Of a stretch of DNA of 11,010 bases, positions 1 through 6,534 are shown one piece after another. Below the pieces are notes generated by a model, which did no database searches, had not been told where the DNA came from, and worked only from the letters and a program-made list of their open reading frames with translations. The position numbers were made by a program, and so were the translations under genes. The stretch is taken from assembly GCA_008638025.1 (NCBI GenBank), contig VTPF01000017.1:1-11010 (forward strand), read 5' to 3'. Source of the DNA: Pelagibacteraceae bacterium (GTDB lineage Bacteria > Pseudomonadota > Alphaproteobacteria > Pelagibacterales > Pelagibacteraceae). Position 1 is the first letter of the stretch; the number at the start of each line of letters is the position of its first letter.

Positions 1-16
1 ATTAAAAGCTTAATCC

Positions 17-1495
17 ATGACTTTTGATATCAATGTATTTATCCTAATATTTTTAAGTCTATCTTTTATGTTTTTTGGAATTGTTTTTTCAAAAAGCAGT
101 AAATCGCTATCATTTTATTTAAATGCAGGAAGATCAATTAAGTCATGGTCCTTAACTTCCTCATTAGTAGCTTCATGTTTTGGTGTTTGGATATTAATTG
201 GTCCAGCTGAAGCGGCCACCTGGGGAGGTGCAGGGGCAGTAATAGGTTATGCCCTAGGTCAAGCATGTCCCTATTTAGCAATGCGAGTATTTGGAAAAAG
301 ATTAAGGCTGATTATGCCGAACGGCAATAGCTTAACTCAATTTGTTTATGTTCGTTATGGTTTGTTAGTATTGAAATCTATTTTGTTCCTCTCTTTATTT
401 TATATTTTTATTTACTTATGCGCAGAAGTTACCGCGATTGCCAAAATTGTTAATTTAATCACCGGAGTCGATTTATGGAAAACATCTTTATTAATTTTGA
501 TCACTACTTTGATCTATACTCTTAAAGGTGGGTTGCGGATTTCTATTCTTACAGACAAGATACAATTTATAATTATTAGCATATTCTTACTTTATATGTT
601 TTATTTTCTATTTTTTTCAGGGGAGGTAAATATTTCTTTGGAGTTAATTGAATCAAAAGCAGGATTATTAATTAACTCAAAATATTTTTATGGATATACG
701 GCTGGAATAACTTTTTTTATAGCTGTTTTTGCAACAAATTTATTTGATCAGGGGACTTGGCAAAGAGTTTTTTCTGCTAAATCTAATAATGATTTAGATA
801 TTGGTTTTAGGAATGCATTTTTTATTGTTTTGCCTGTTATCTTAATTTTAGGTTTTTGCGGTATCGTAGGAGTGTCGCTAGATTTGGCAAAAAATCCAAG
901 CACTATTATTTTTTCATTAATCTTAAAAAATCAAACTTTATTATTATCAACTATTATTTTAGTTTTGGCTTTAACTTTAGTAATAAGCAGCATGGATACT
1001 CTGATTAATGCTATTTCAAGTTTATTAATTATTGAAGGAAAAAAATTTATTCATTTAAATTCTAGTCTTAGTTATTTAAACTTTTCCAGAATTGTTTTGA
1101 TAATTTTATCAATAGTTATTTTTTATGTATCATCACAAGGTCTTAGTGTTTTGTATATGTTTCTTTTGGCTGATCTATTGTGCTGTGCTGCTGCCGTTCC
1201 TATTTTTTATGGAATGTTTAAAAATAATATAAGTGGCAAAAGTACCATGATAGCAATTGTATTGGGATTAATTTTTGGATTACTTTTTTTCCCGGATGTA
1301 ACTTTTCAGAAAAGTATTTTAGTTGGAGTTTTATTTAGTTATAAAATTTTCCCCACATGGATTTCGACAGCTTTGTTGTTTTGGTCTTTTGTGTTAGCTA
1401 TAATTATTCCATCCATTACTGTTTTTTTATTAAAAAGAAATGAAAATAAATTTAATTTTAATAAAGTAAAAATATTAGTAGCTGACATTAAGTAA
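17..1495 (+). CDS. Sodium:solute symporter (SSS) family permease
   Basis: This is an integral inner-membrane protein that probably imports a small solute with sodium. The sequence shows 12-13 strongly hydrophobic segments over 492 residues, a usual length for the PutP-like family. Family landmarks are FYLNAGRSI near residues 33-41, the WGGAGAVIGYALG stretch at 69-81, GGLRISILTDKIQ at 171-183 (compare the usual GGL-x-TD-x-IQ), the DQGTWQRVFSAK loop at 244-255, and SSMDTLINAISS at 324-335, which matches the helix carrying sodium-site serines in this family. An in-frame TAA lies 6 bases upstream of the ATG, so this is the first possible ATG; no Shine-Dalgarno motif is visible. The next gene starts 20 bases downstream on the same strand, so co-transcription is likely. 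The substrate cannot be told from sequence: proline, acetate, sugars, urea and nucleobases all have SSS carriers. The family call is strong, the substrate unknown. Confidence 0.88.
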   Translation: MTFDINVFILIFLSLSFMFFGIVFSKSSKSLSFYLNAGRSIKSWSLTSSLVASCFGVWILIGPAEAATWGGAGAVIGYALGQACPYLAMRVFGKRLRLIMPNGNSLTQFVYVRYGLLVLKSILFLSLFYIFIYLCAEVTAIAKIVNLITGVDLWKTSLLILITTLIYTLKGGLRISILTDKIQFIIISIFLLYMFYFLFFSGEVNISLELIESKAGLLINSKYFYGYTAGITFFIAVFATNLFDQGTWQRVFSAKSNNDLDIGFRNAFFIVLPVILILGFCGIVGVSLDLAKNPSTIIFSLILKNQTLLLSTIILVLALTLVISSMDTLINAISSLLIIEGKKFIHLNSSLSYLNFSRIVLIILSIVIFYVSSQGLSVLYMFLLADLLCCAAAVPIFYGMFKNNISGKSTMIAIVLGLIFGLLFFPDVTFQKSILVGVLFSYKIFPTWISTALLFWSFVLAIIIPSITVFLLKRNENKFNFNKVKILVADIK

Positions 1496-1515
1496 GTATT
1501 ATTCTAAATAGATTT

Positions 1516-2268
1516 ATGGAATTGACTCAATTAGATAATTTATTTTTTATATCTTTGTTTATTTTTTTTTTAGGAGGCCTCGTAAAGGGAACAATTGGGG
1601 TTGGATTGCCCACCGTAACACTTACATTACTTTCTTTTTTCTTTGATATTAAAGATTCTATATCTTTTATTTTAATACCAGTCATTTTCACAAATTTATT
1701 TCAAATGCTAGATGGCAAAGATTTTAAAGCAATTGTTAGTCAAACTAAGTATTTTTTGATCTCTTCAGTATTATTTATCATTCCTGGTTTTTTCATTTTA
1801 AGAGCAGTAGATTCAAAAATCATTTTATTGGTATTAGCTAGTTTGTTAATTTTTAATTCTTTGCTGGTTTTGCTCAAAAAAATTATAATCCTTAAAAACT
1901 ATAATTCATTTGCAGTTCAATTTGTTATTGGATCTTTAACAGGAATTACGACCGGGGTAACTAGCATTTACACAGTCCCATTTGTTTTTTTAATTCAGTC
2001 ATTAAATTATAATAAAGACAAGCTTATTCAATTAATGGGTCTTACTTTTTGTTTATATTCTTTATCTCAGTTTGTTTTATTTTATAGTTTTTCAATGATA
2101 GATAATAATGCTTTAGTATTATCATCCATAGCTTGTGTGCCTATTTTACTAGGTGTGTTAGCTGGAAAATACTTAAGAAAAATTTTAAGTGAGCAAATAT
2201 TTAAAATCTTATTTAATTATATGCTTTTAGTAAGTGGTTTAATAATAATTATAAAAAATATTTTTTAA
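1516..2268 (+). CDS. TauE/SafE family membrane transporter (putative anion/sulfite exporter)
   Basis: This 250-residue membrane protein belongs to the TauE/SafE (COG0730) family, whose studied members export sulfite, sulfoacetate or other organic anions. About eight hydrophobic segments are visible. The two glycine-rich half-repeats typical of the family are present: GGLVKGTIGVGLPTV at residues 20-34 and GSLTGITTGVTSIYTVPF at 139-156. The length is usual. It lies 20 bases behind the SSS permease gene and probably shares its transcript. The stop codon TAA (2266-2268) touches the stop codon of the opposing EF-hand gene. The start ATG has no ribosome-binding motif. Family membership is well supported. 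Export of sulfite is only one possibility, because many members have no known substrate and no sulfonate-degrading gene is seen in this window. Confidence 0.85.
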   Translation: MELTQLDNLFFISLFIFFLGGLVKGTIGVGLPTVTLTLLSFFFDIKDSISFILIPVIFTNLFQMLDGKDFKAIVSQTKYFLISSVLFIIPGFFILRAVDSKIILLVLASLLIFNSLLVLLKKIIILKNYNSFAVQFVIGSLTGITTGVTSIYTVPFVFLIQSLNYNKDKLIQLMGLTFCLYSLSQFVLFYSFSMIDNNALVLSSIACVPILLGVLAGKYLRKILSEQIFKILFNYMLLVSGLIIIIKNIF

Positions 2269-2273
2269 TTATT
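2244..2273. terminator. A/T-only inverted repeat across two convergent stop codons
   Basis: The arms are AATAATT (2244-2250) plus A6 (2253-2258) against T6 (2261-2266) plus AATTATT (2267-2273). There is a two-base bulge (2251-2252) and a TA centre. On the + strand a T-run continues to 2277. The repeat covers both stop codons of the converging TauE and EF-hand genes and could act as a weak bidirectional terminator. It has no G-C pairs, so the call is tentative in such an AT-rich background. Confidence 0.33.
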
Positions 2274-2643
2274 TTTTAGTCTTGGTTTTTGTTAAATAGG
2301 ATTTTTGCTCTTCTAAAGTAACGTTACCATCCTTGTTGGTATCCATTGTTACAAGTAATGCTTTTTGTTCTTCTTCAGTAACTTTTCCATCTTTATTTGT
2401 ATCTGCTAATTGTAATAAGTTTTGTCTAATTTGTCTTATCTCTTGAACTTTTTTTATATAGGCTTTTTCTTCAGCCTCCGTCATTTTACCATCTTTGTTA
2501 GTATCAATTTCATCAAACTGCTGTTCTAATTTTTTAATATTGCTATCTAGAAATTGTTTTTTTGTAATAAATGTGGGATCAGCTGAATTTGCAGTGCTAT
2601 TAAGAAGTATAATAGAAAAAAATAAAATTAAAGTTTTGTTCAT
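2269..2643 (-). CDS. Small secreted EF-hand calcium-binding protein
   Basis: This is a 124-residue protein with an N-terminal signal peptide: MNKT, then a hydrophobic core at residues 5-14, with likely cleavage after A-N-S at 18-20. That places it in the periplasm or outside the cell. The mature part holds three canonical EF-hand loops, each beginning DTNKDG and ending with Glu at loop position 12: residues 47-58, 81-92 and 101-112. Spacing is 34 then 20 residues, the compact arrangement seen in bacterial EF-hand proteins. The tail is Lys/Thr-rich. I chose the ATG at 2643 because it gives a normal signal-peptide start. An in-frame ATG at 2658 would add MVHSH and falls inside an inverted repeat. 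The gene follows ampG on the same strand after about 40 bases and may be co-transcribed with it. Calcium binding is well supported; the cellular role is unknown. Confidence 0.85.
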   Translation of the reverse strand: MNKTLILFFSIILLNSTANSADPTFITKKQFLDSNIKKLEQQFDEIDTNKDGKMTEAEEKAYIKKVQEIRQIRQNLLQLADTNKDGKVTEEEQKALLVTMDTNKDGNVTLEEQKSYLTKTKTKK

Positions 2644-2650
2644 ATGACTG

Positions 2651-2667
2651 TGTACCATTCAGGTACA
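2651..2667. repeat. Perfect 6-bp inverted repeat before the EF-hand gene
   Basis: TGTACC (2651-2656), spacer ATTCA, then GGTACA (2662-2667). It lies between the ampG stop and the EF-hand start, 7 bases before the chosen ATG. It could be an operator half-site pair or, in RNA, a small hairpin next to the start codon. No T-run follows it on the - strand, so it does not look like a terminator. Confidence 0.5.
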
Positions 2668-2681
2668 AAATTGTAAAATTA

Positions 2682-4145
2682 CTATTTTGATAAGGATGTG
2701 TCTTTTATTAAATAAATTAGAAATAAAACAGGCAATCCTAAAACTGCAGTAAATATAAAAAAGAAGGGATATCCAATTAAATCAACTATTCCCCCGGCAT
2801 AACCAGCAATTAATTTAGGAAAAAAAAGCATAATAGAGCTAAAGAGAGCGTACTGAGTTGCTGTAAATTTAACAGAAGTTAAAGAAGAGAGGTAAACAAC
2901 AAAAGATGCTCCCGCAAATCCACTGGCAATATTATCTAAAGTAATAACTGAAATTAAAAATAAAATACTTATGTCACTTATGGCTAACCAGGCGAACAAA
3001 ACATTGCTCAAGGCAGCAATGACGGCACCTACCAATAAACTTTGAATGACCCCTTTGTGCATTGAGTACAATCCTCCTAAAAAACCCCCAGCAATTGTAG
3101 CAAACAAGCCAAAGAATTTAGAATAGGTTGCTATCTCTTCGATTTGATAGCCTTTTTCGAGATAGAAAACATTCGCCATTACTCCCATGACAATGTCGGC
3201 AATTCTATACAGTCCAATCAGCATCAGTATAAATAATGCAATTTTTTTATATCTATCAAAGAAATCACGTATTGGATCAATATAGGCTATTCTTGCCCTA
3301 TTTAAGGAAATGAGTTTCGTTTTGCTAAATAAGAAAAGTATTAATAGAGATCCAGAAAAAGAAATAATTATTTTTAATAATCCTTCAATTGAATTTAATA
3401 CAATAGTTTTTTTGTGAAAAAACGAAGGTAAAAAATTATAAATAAGAAAAAAAATAACCACAGATACAACTAAAGCCAAGAAAAAGGATATTTGAGAAGA
3501 GGTTTTTCTTTTTTTTATAATCGACGGTTCTTTGGAAATATATGTTGCGAATATGCCCACCAGCATTAAACATGCCATCATTTGGTATACTTTTTTCCAA
3601 GTATTTGTATCGTATGTGTCGACACCAAAGTAGGATGCTAACCACAAACTTCCCGCACCGGATACAATCATGGCTATTCTGTAACCAGCCAAATACATCG
3701 AGGATAAAGCTCCTTGTTTTTTAATAGAATCGGATTCAATTCTAAAGGCGTCAATTACTATGTCTTGAGTTGCACTTGAAAAAGCAATTAAGACCACAGC
3801 AATAGCCGTGTAGATTAAATTCTGACTTGGATCTGTATAGGACGTAAGAATTATTGATAAAATAATCATCAGCTGAGATAAAAATAGCCAACTTTTTCTA
3901 TGACCCATTTTATATAAAAAAGGAAGGCGACAATGATCTACAATAGGAGACCACAAAAACTTAAATGAGTAGGCAAATCCAGCCCAACTAAATAATGTTA
4001 TAGTGCTTCGTTCGACTCCCGCTTTTACTAACCAAACTGAAAGAGTGGAAAATATAAGAAGTAAGGGAAGACCAGCAGAAAAGCCAAACAAAGCCATCCC
4101 CATGGCTTTTTTATTTAAAAGCGGTTTAATATTTAACAAGCTCAT
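2682..4145 (-). CDS. ampG: AmpG-type muropeptide permease (MFS)
   Basis: AmpG imports GlcNAc-1,6-anhydro-MurNAc peptides from the periplasm across the inner membrane for peptidoglycan recycling. In some bacteria this feeds induction of beta-lactamase. The 487-residue length is close to that of the E. coli protein. Family hallmarks are GFSAGLPLLLIFSTLSVWL at 21-39, FKFLWSPIVD at 61-70, SATQDIVIDAFRIE at 124-137 (usual form S-Q-D-I-x-x-D-A-W/F-R) and GYRIAMIVSGAGS at 154-166. Many hydrophobic segments fill the rest, with a more polar loop near 205-215. It lies 41 bases downstream of the cytochrome c gene and upstream of the EF-hand gene, all on the - strand. The start ATG has no Shine-Dalgarno motif. 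No ampC- or ampR-like gene is nearby, so recycling is the more likely role. Family assignment is firm; exact substrate specificity is inferred. Confidence 0.9.
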   Translation of the reverse strand: MSLLNIKPLLNKKAMGMALFGFSAGLPLLLIFSTLSVWLVKAGVERSTITLFSWAGFAYSFKFLWSPIVDHCRLPFLYKMGHRKSWLFLSQLMIILSIILTSYTDPSQNLIYTAIAVVLIAFSSATQDIVIDAFRIESDSIKKQGALSSMYLAGYRIAMIVSGAGSLWLASYFGVDTYDTNTWKKVYQMMACLMLVGIFATYISKEPSIIKKRKTSSQISFFLALVVSVVIFFLIYNFLPSFFHKKTIVLNSIEGLLKIIISFSGSLLILFLFSKTKLISLNRARIAYIDPIRDFFDRYKKIALFILMLIGLYRIADIVMGVMANVFYLEKGYQIEEIATYSKFFGLFATIAGGFLGGLYSMHKGVIQSLLVGAVIAALSNVLFAWLAISDISILFLISVITLDNIASGFAGASFVVYLSSLTSVKFTATQYALFSSIMLFFPKLIAGYAGGIVDLIGYPFFFIFTAVLGLPVLFLIYLIKDTSLSK

Positions 4146-4186
4146 TATTAATGATGAAACTATACAACAAATAAATTATTTAGATA

Positions 4187-4729
4187 TTATTTTAAAGAAG
4201 CTGGACTATCGCTTAAACTATTAAGATAAGCAATTACATTGGCTCTTTCGCTATCTTTTTTTAATCCAGCAAATGCCATTTTTGTGCCCTTGATATACTT
4301 AAGTGGAGCATTTAAAAAACCGTTTAGCTCTTCAAAAGTCCAATTTTTCCCATACCCTTGAAGTGCTGAAGAATATTTAAATCCTTCATGGGATCCAACT
4401 TTTCTATTTACAACAGACCACAATGCCGGGCCAATTTTATTAGCACCACCTTTTTCAACACTATGACAAGCAGCACATTTTTTAAAAACATTTTTACCAT
4501 CATCTACACTTGCTGAGGCAAGCATTGGAGTTATAGGAGCCAACTTTTCTTCGACTTTTGCAACTTCAGTGGTGGTGGTAGTGGCAGTTTCTACCCCTTC
4601 AATTTTATAAGCAGATTGCTTGGGCTTTTGAACATGGAAAATTTCATTCGCAATTTCTTTAATTCCAATAATTACTAGAATGGTAACAAGCACTGCAGCA
4701 GCAATTTTATTAAATTCAAAACTATCCAT
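4187..4729 (-). CDS. Membrane-anchored class I c-type cytochrome (CycM-like)
   Basis: This is an electron carrier of the periplasmic face. The 180-residue protein has one N-terminal hydrophobic segment (about residues 9-23) with no obvious cleavage site, so it is probably an uncleaved anchor. A flexible linker with a Thr run (about 45-65) follows, then a cytochrome c domain. The haem attachment motif CAACH is at 85-89. GPALW at 100-104 and the axial-ligand region GTKMAFAGL with Met151 fit a class I c552-type fold. In alphaproteobacteria such CycM-like anchored cytochromes pass electrons from the bc1 complex to an aa3 oxidase, and as I recall are often found beside kdsB and pheA, as here. The gene heads the - strand group and is divergent from kdsB across 90 bases. 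The haem protein call is certain; the CycM role is inferred from architecture and context. Confidence 0.92.
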   Translation of the reverse strand: MDSFEFNKIAAAVLVTILVIIGIKEIANEIFHVQKPKQSAYKIEGVETATTTTTEVAKVEEKLAPITPMLASASVDDGKNVFKKCAACHSVEKGGANKIGPALWSVVNRKVGSHEGFKYSSALQGYGKNWTFEELNGFLNAPLKYIKGTKMAFAGLKKDSERANVIAYLNSLSDSPASLK

Positions 4730-4819
4730 ATTTATTAAACGAATTCATATAGTATTTTGAGATAGTTTTAGAGTATAAAATAAAGATATAGATGTCGCAC
4801 TTTCAAATTTTTTAATTAA
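4730..4819. promoter_or_regulatory. Divergent intergenic region between cytochrome c gene and kdsB
   Basis: These 90 bases separate two divergent start codons and must hold promoters for both directions. TATAAA at 4774-4779 could be a + strand -10 box, and its overlapping reverse complement TATACT (4777-4772) a - strand -10 box. TTGAGA at 4757-4762 resembles a -35 box but its spacing does not fit the TATAAA well. The region is so AT-rich that exact elements cannot be fixed. No ribosome-binding motif precedes either ATG. Confidence 0.4.
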
Positions 4820-5539
4820 ATGAAAACAGCAATAATTATACCAAGTCATTTAGGCGCAAAAAGATTACCCAATAAACCTTTATTACTAATAAAAAATGAG
4901 CCTATGATTTTGCATGTATGGAGGCAGGCTAAAAAAACAAATGTTCAACATGTTATGGTTGCAACGTCTGATCAAGAAATTTTTGATGTAATTACAAATA
5001 ATGGTGGAAAGTGCATACTAACTGACAAAAATCATACCAATGGATCAGATAGAATTTTTGAAGCAGTAGAGAATTTAGATGAAAAGCCTGACCTAATTAT
5101 TAATGTTCAAGGAGATATGCCACTTATTAATCCAGAGGCAATTAATTATTTGGAAAAATTTATGCAAACACAATCTGCAGAAATGGCAACTTTAGCTAGC
5201 AAGTTAGAGCCGGAAGATTTGGATAATCTTAATGTAGTAAAAGTAGAAACGGAAAAGCAGATTGGTATAAATAATTTTTCACAAGCGAAAGATTTTTTTA
5301 GAAAAAAAGATAACAGAATAGATTGTTTATATCATCATGTTGGAATTTATGCTTATCAATATAAAACGCTAAAACAATATGTTAGTTTGCAGAAAACTAA
5401 AAATGAGTTAGAAAGAAGTTTAGAACAAATGAGAGCATTAGATAATAAAATTAAAATTTATGTAGGTTTCGTAAAAGACTATCCATTGGGAGTTGATACC
5501 CAGGAAGATTTAGATAAAATTAGAAAAATTATTTCATGA
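4820..5539 (+). CDS. kdsB: 3-deoxy-manno-octulosonate cytidylyltransferase (CMP-KDO synthetase)
   Basis: KdsB joins KDO to CTP to give CMP-KDO, the activated sugar for the inner core of lipopolysaccharide; it is a cytosolic enzyme. The 239-residue length is usual. Motifs: the N-terminal nucleotide loop IPSHLGAKRLPNKPL at 7-21, HTNGSDRI at 72-79, the metal-binding NVQGDMP at 95-101 (Asp99), LEQMRAL near the C-terminal third, and GVDTQEDL at 224-231 with Asp226. An oddity is His10 where the E. coli enzyme has Arg10 in the CTP-binding loop; Arg15 and Lys19 of that loop are kept. The stop codon overlaps the pheA start (ATGA), so the two are translationally coupled. The start ATG lacks a Shine-Dalgarno motif. 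A related CMP-sugar synthetase such as NeuA is less likely, given the length and the C-terminal motifs. Confidence 0.93.
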   Translation: MKTAIIIPSHLGAKRLPNKPLLLIKNEPMILHVWRQAKKTNVQHVMVATSDQEIFDVITNNGGKCILTDKNHTNGSDRIFEAVENLDEKPDLIINVQGDMPLINPEAINYLEKFMQTQSAEMATLASKLEPEDLDNLNVVKVETEKQIGINNFSQAKDFFRKKDNRIDCLYHHVGIYAYQYKTLKQYVSLQKTKNELERSLEQMRALDNKIKIYVGFVKDYPLGVDTQEDLDKIRKIIS

Positions 5540-6378
5540 AAAAAAAAATTGCAATTCAAGGTGAATTAGGAGCTTACTCTCATCTTGCTGCTACCAAGTT
5601 ATTTAATAAAATAAACGTCGCTCCTTGCAAAACATTTGAAGATGTGTTTGAGATGTGCAAAAAAGATCGCAATGCTATCTCAGTTATCCCTATTGAAAAC
5701 TCATTAGCAGGAAGAGTTGCTGACATTCATTACTTATTGCCAAAATATAAATTAAAAATTATTGGAGAGTATTTTCATAAAGTAGAGCACTGCCTATTAG
5801 CTAATAAAGGAGTAAAGTTAAGCAATATTAAATTCGTAAGAAGTCACGCACATGCAATAGGCCAATGCCAAAAAAACCTAAATAAGTATAAATTAACTTC
5901 TGTAGTTGCAGCTGATACAGCCGGATCTGCAAAATATATTTCAGAAAACAAAAGCTTAACCGAAGCTGCAATCGCATCTTCTTTAGCAGCTAAAATTTAT
6001 AACTTGAAAATTGTAAAGAAAAATTTTGAGGATCAAAAAGGAAATACAACAAGGTTTTTGATTATGAAAAAAAACCATAAATTTCCTAAATTTATTAAAG
6101 GATTTAAATTTATTACTACTTGTATTTTTATGATCAAAAGTACACCAGGTGCTTTATTTAACGCTCTTGGTGGTTTTGCTAAAAATAAGGTGAATTTGAC
6201 TAAATTGGAGAGTTTCTCGGTTAATAATACTTTTCTCCAAACTATATTTTATCTAGATATTGAAGGACATGCCGAAAATAAAAACGTTAAACAATCTCTC
6301 AGCGAATTAAAAAAATATACAAAAAAATTAGATATTTTAGGTATTTATGTAGCTGATAAATTTCGCTACCAAAAGTAA
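5536..6378 (+). CDS. pheA: Prephenate dehydratase with ACT regulatory domain
   Basis: This enzyme converts prephenate to phenylpyruvate in phenylalanine synthesis. The 280-residue protein is the monofunctional type with no chorismate mutase domain. The catalytic region has IPIENSLAG at 51-59 and the essential T-R-F motif (GNTTRFLI, Thr172-Phe174). A C-terminal ACT domain from about 193 carries STPGALFNAL at 202-211 and NLTKLES at 220-226. The usual ESRP of the Phe-binding site reads ESFS (225-228) here. As I recall, many alphaproteobacterial homologues have a comparable change (ESYM), so feedback control may still work but differ. The start overlaps the kdsB stop by four bases, and codons 2-4 plus one base form an A10 run. 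The stop lies 52 bases before the SRP RNA, with no clear terminator hairpin in between. Confidence 0.93.
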   Translation: MKKKIAIQGELGAYSHLAATKLFNKINVAPCKTFEDVFEMCKKDRNAISVIPIENSLAGRVADIHYLLPKYKLKIIGEYFHKVEHCLLANKGVKLSNIKFVRSHAHAIGQCQKNLNKYKLTSVVAADTAGSAKYISENKSLTEAAIASSLAAKIYNLKIVKKNFEDQKGNTTRFLIMKKNHKFPKFIKGFKFITTCIFMIKSTPGALFNALGGFAKNKVNLTKLESFSVNNTFLQTIFYLDIEGHAENKNVKQSLSELKKYTKKLDILGIYVADKFRYQK

Positions 6379-6416
6379 TACACAGAATCTTTCCTATCGT
6401 TTTTTTCTTATCTTGT

Positions 6417-6422
6417 TATACT
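6417..6422 (+). promoter_or_regulatory. Candidate -10 box for the SRP RNA (and dnaX) transcript
   Basis: TATACT sits 8 bases before the first G of the predicted SRP RNA (6431), good spacing for a transcription start there. No convincing -35 hexamer is visible at 16-18 bases upstream. The call rests on position as much as on sequence. Confidence 0.45.
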
Positions 6423-6430
6423 ATTGCCTT

Positions 6431-6525
6431 GGGGAATTGGTAGCAGGTGGATGTTGCGCTAATCCGGTCAGATTCGAAAGAAAGCAGCCGTAACGTTAAT
6501 TTTTCAGGTTGTTATTCAGTTCCCC
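6431..6525 (+). ncRNA. ffs: Small bacterial SRP RNA (4.5S RNA)
   Basis: This is the RNA of the signal recognition particle; with Ffh it targets nascent membrane proteins to the translocon. The conserved tip GGTCAGATTCGAAAGAAAGC (6466-6485) continues into AGCC and aligns with the classic GGUCAGGUCCGGAAGGAAGCAGCC. Folding by eye gives a 15-pair outer helix, 6431-6445 with 6510-6525, with one bulged U (6515); its ends are GGGGAA and TTCCCC. An inner helix 6451-6457 pairs with 6490-6496. The apical stem 6473-6475 with 6480-6482 is closed by a GAAA tetraloop (6476-6479). The length of about 95 bases is right for the Alu-less bacterial form. Two apical pairs differ from the E. coli sequence in a compensating way (C-G to U-A). 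dnaX starts 9 bases downstream with no terminator between, so the 3' end is probably made by processing. Confidence 0.92.
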
Positions 6526-6534
6526 GTTAGCGTT

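Noticed and set aside
1..2268. Transporter pair as a recently acquired island
   Set aside because: The high T content is explained by membrane-protein codons; no repeats, integrase, tRNA or insertion sequence remains flank it.
2644..2658. Upstream ATG at 2658 for the EF-hand protein
   Set aside because: The extra MVHSH would precede a standard signal-peptide start (MNKT), and the codon lies inside an inverted repeat. It cannot be ruled out fully.
3436..4224. Short open frames inside and across ampG (3436-3645 -, 3542-3724 +, 4003-4224 +)
   Set aside because: They lie in other frames of a firmly identified AmpG gene, match no recognisable family and have no start signals.
6379..6430. Rho-independent terminator after pheA
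   Set aside because: A T-rich tract (6400-6408) is present, but I found no stable hairpin in front of it.
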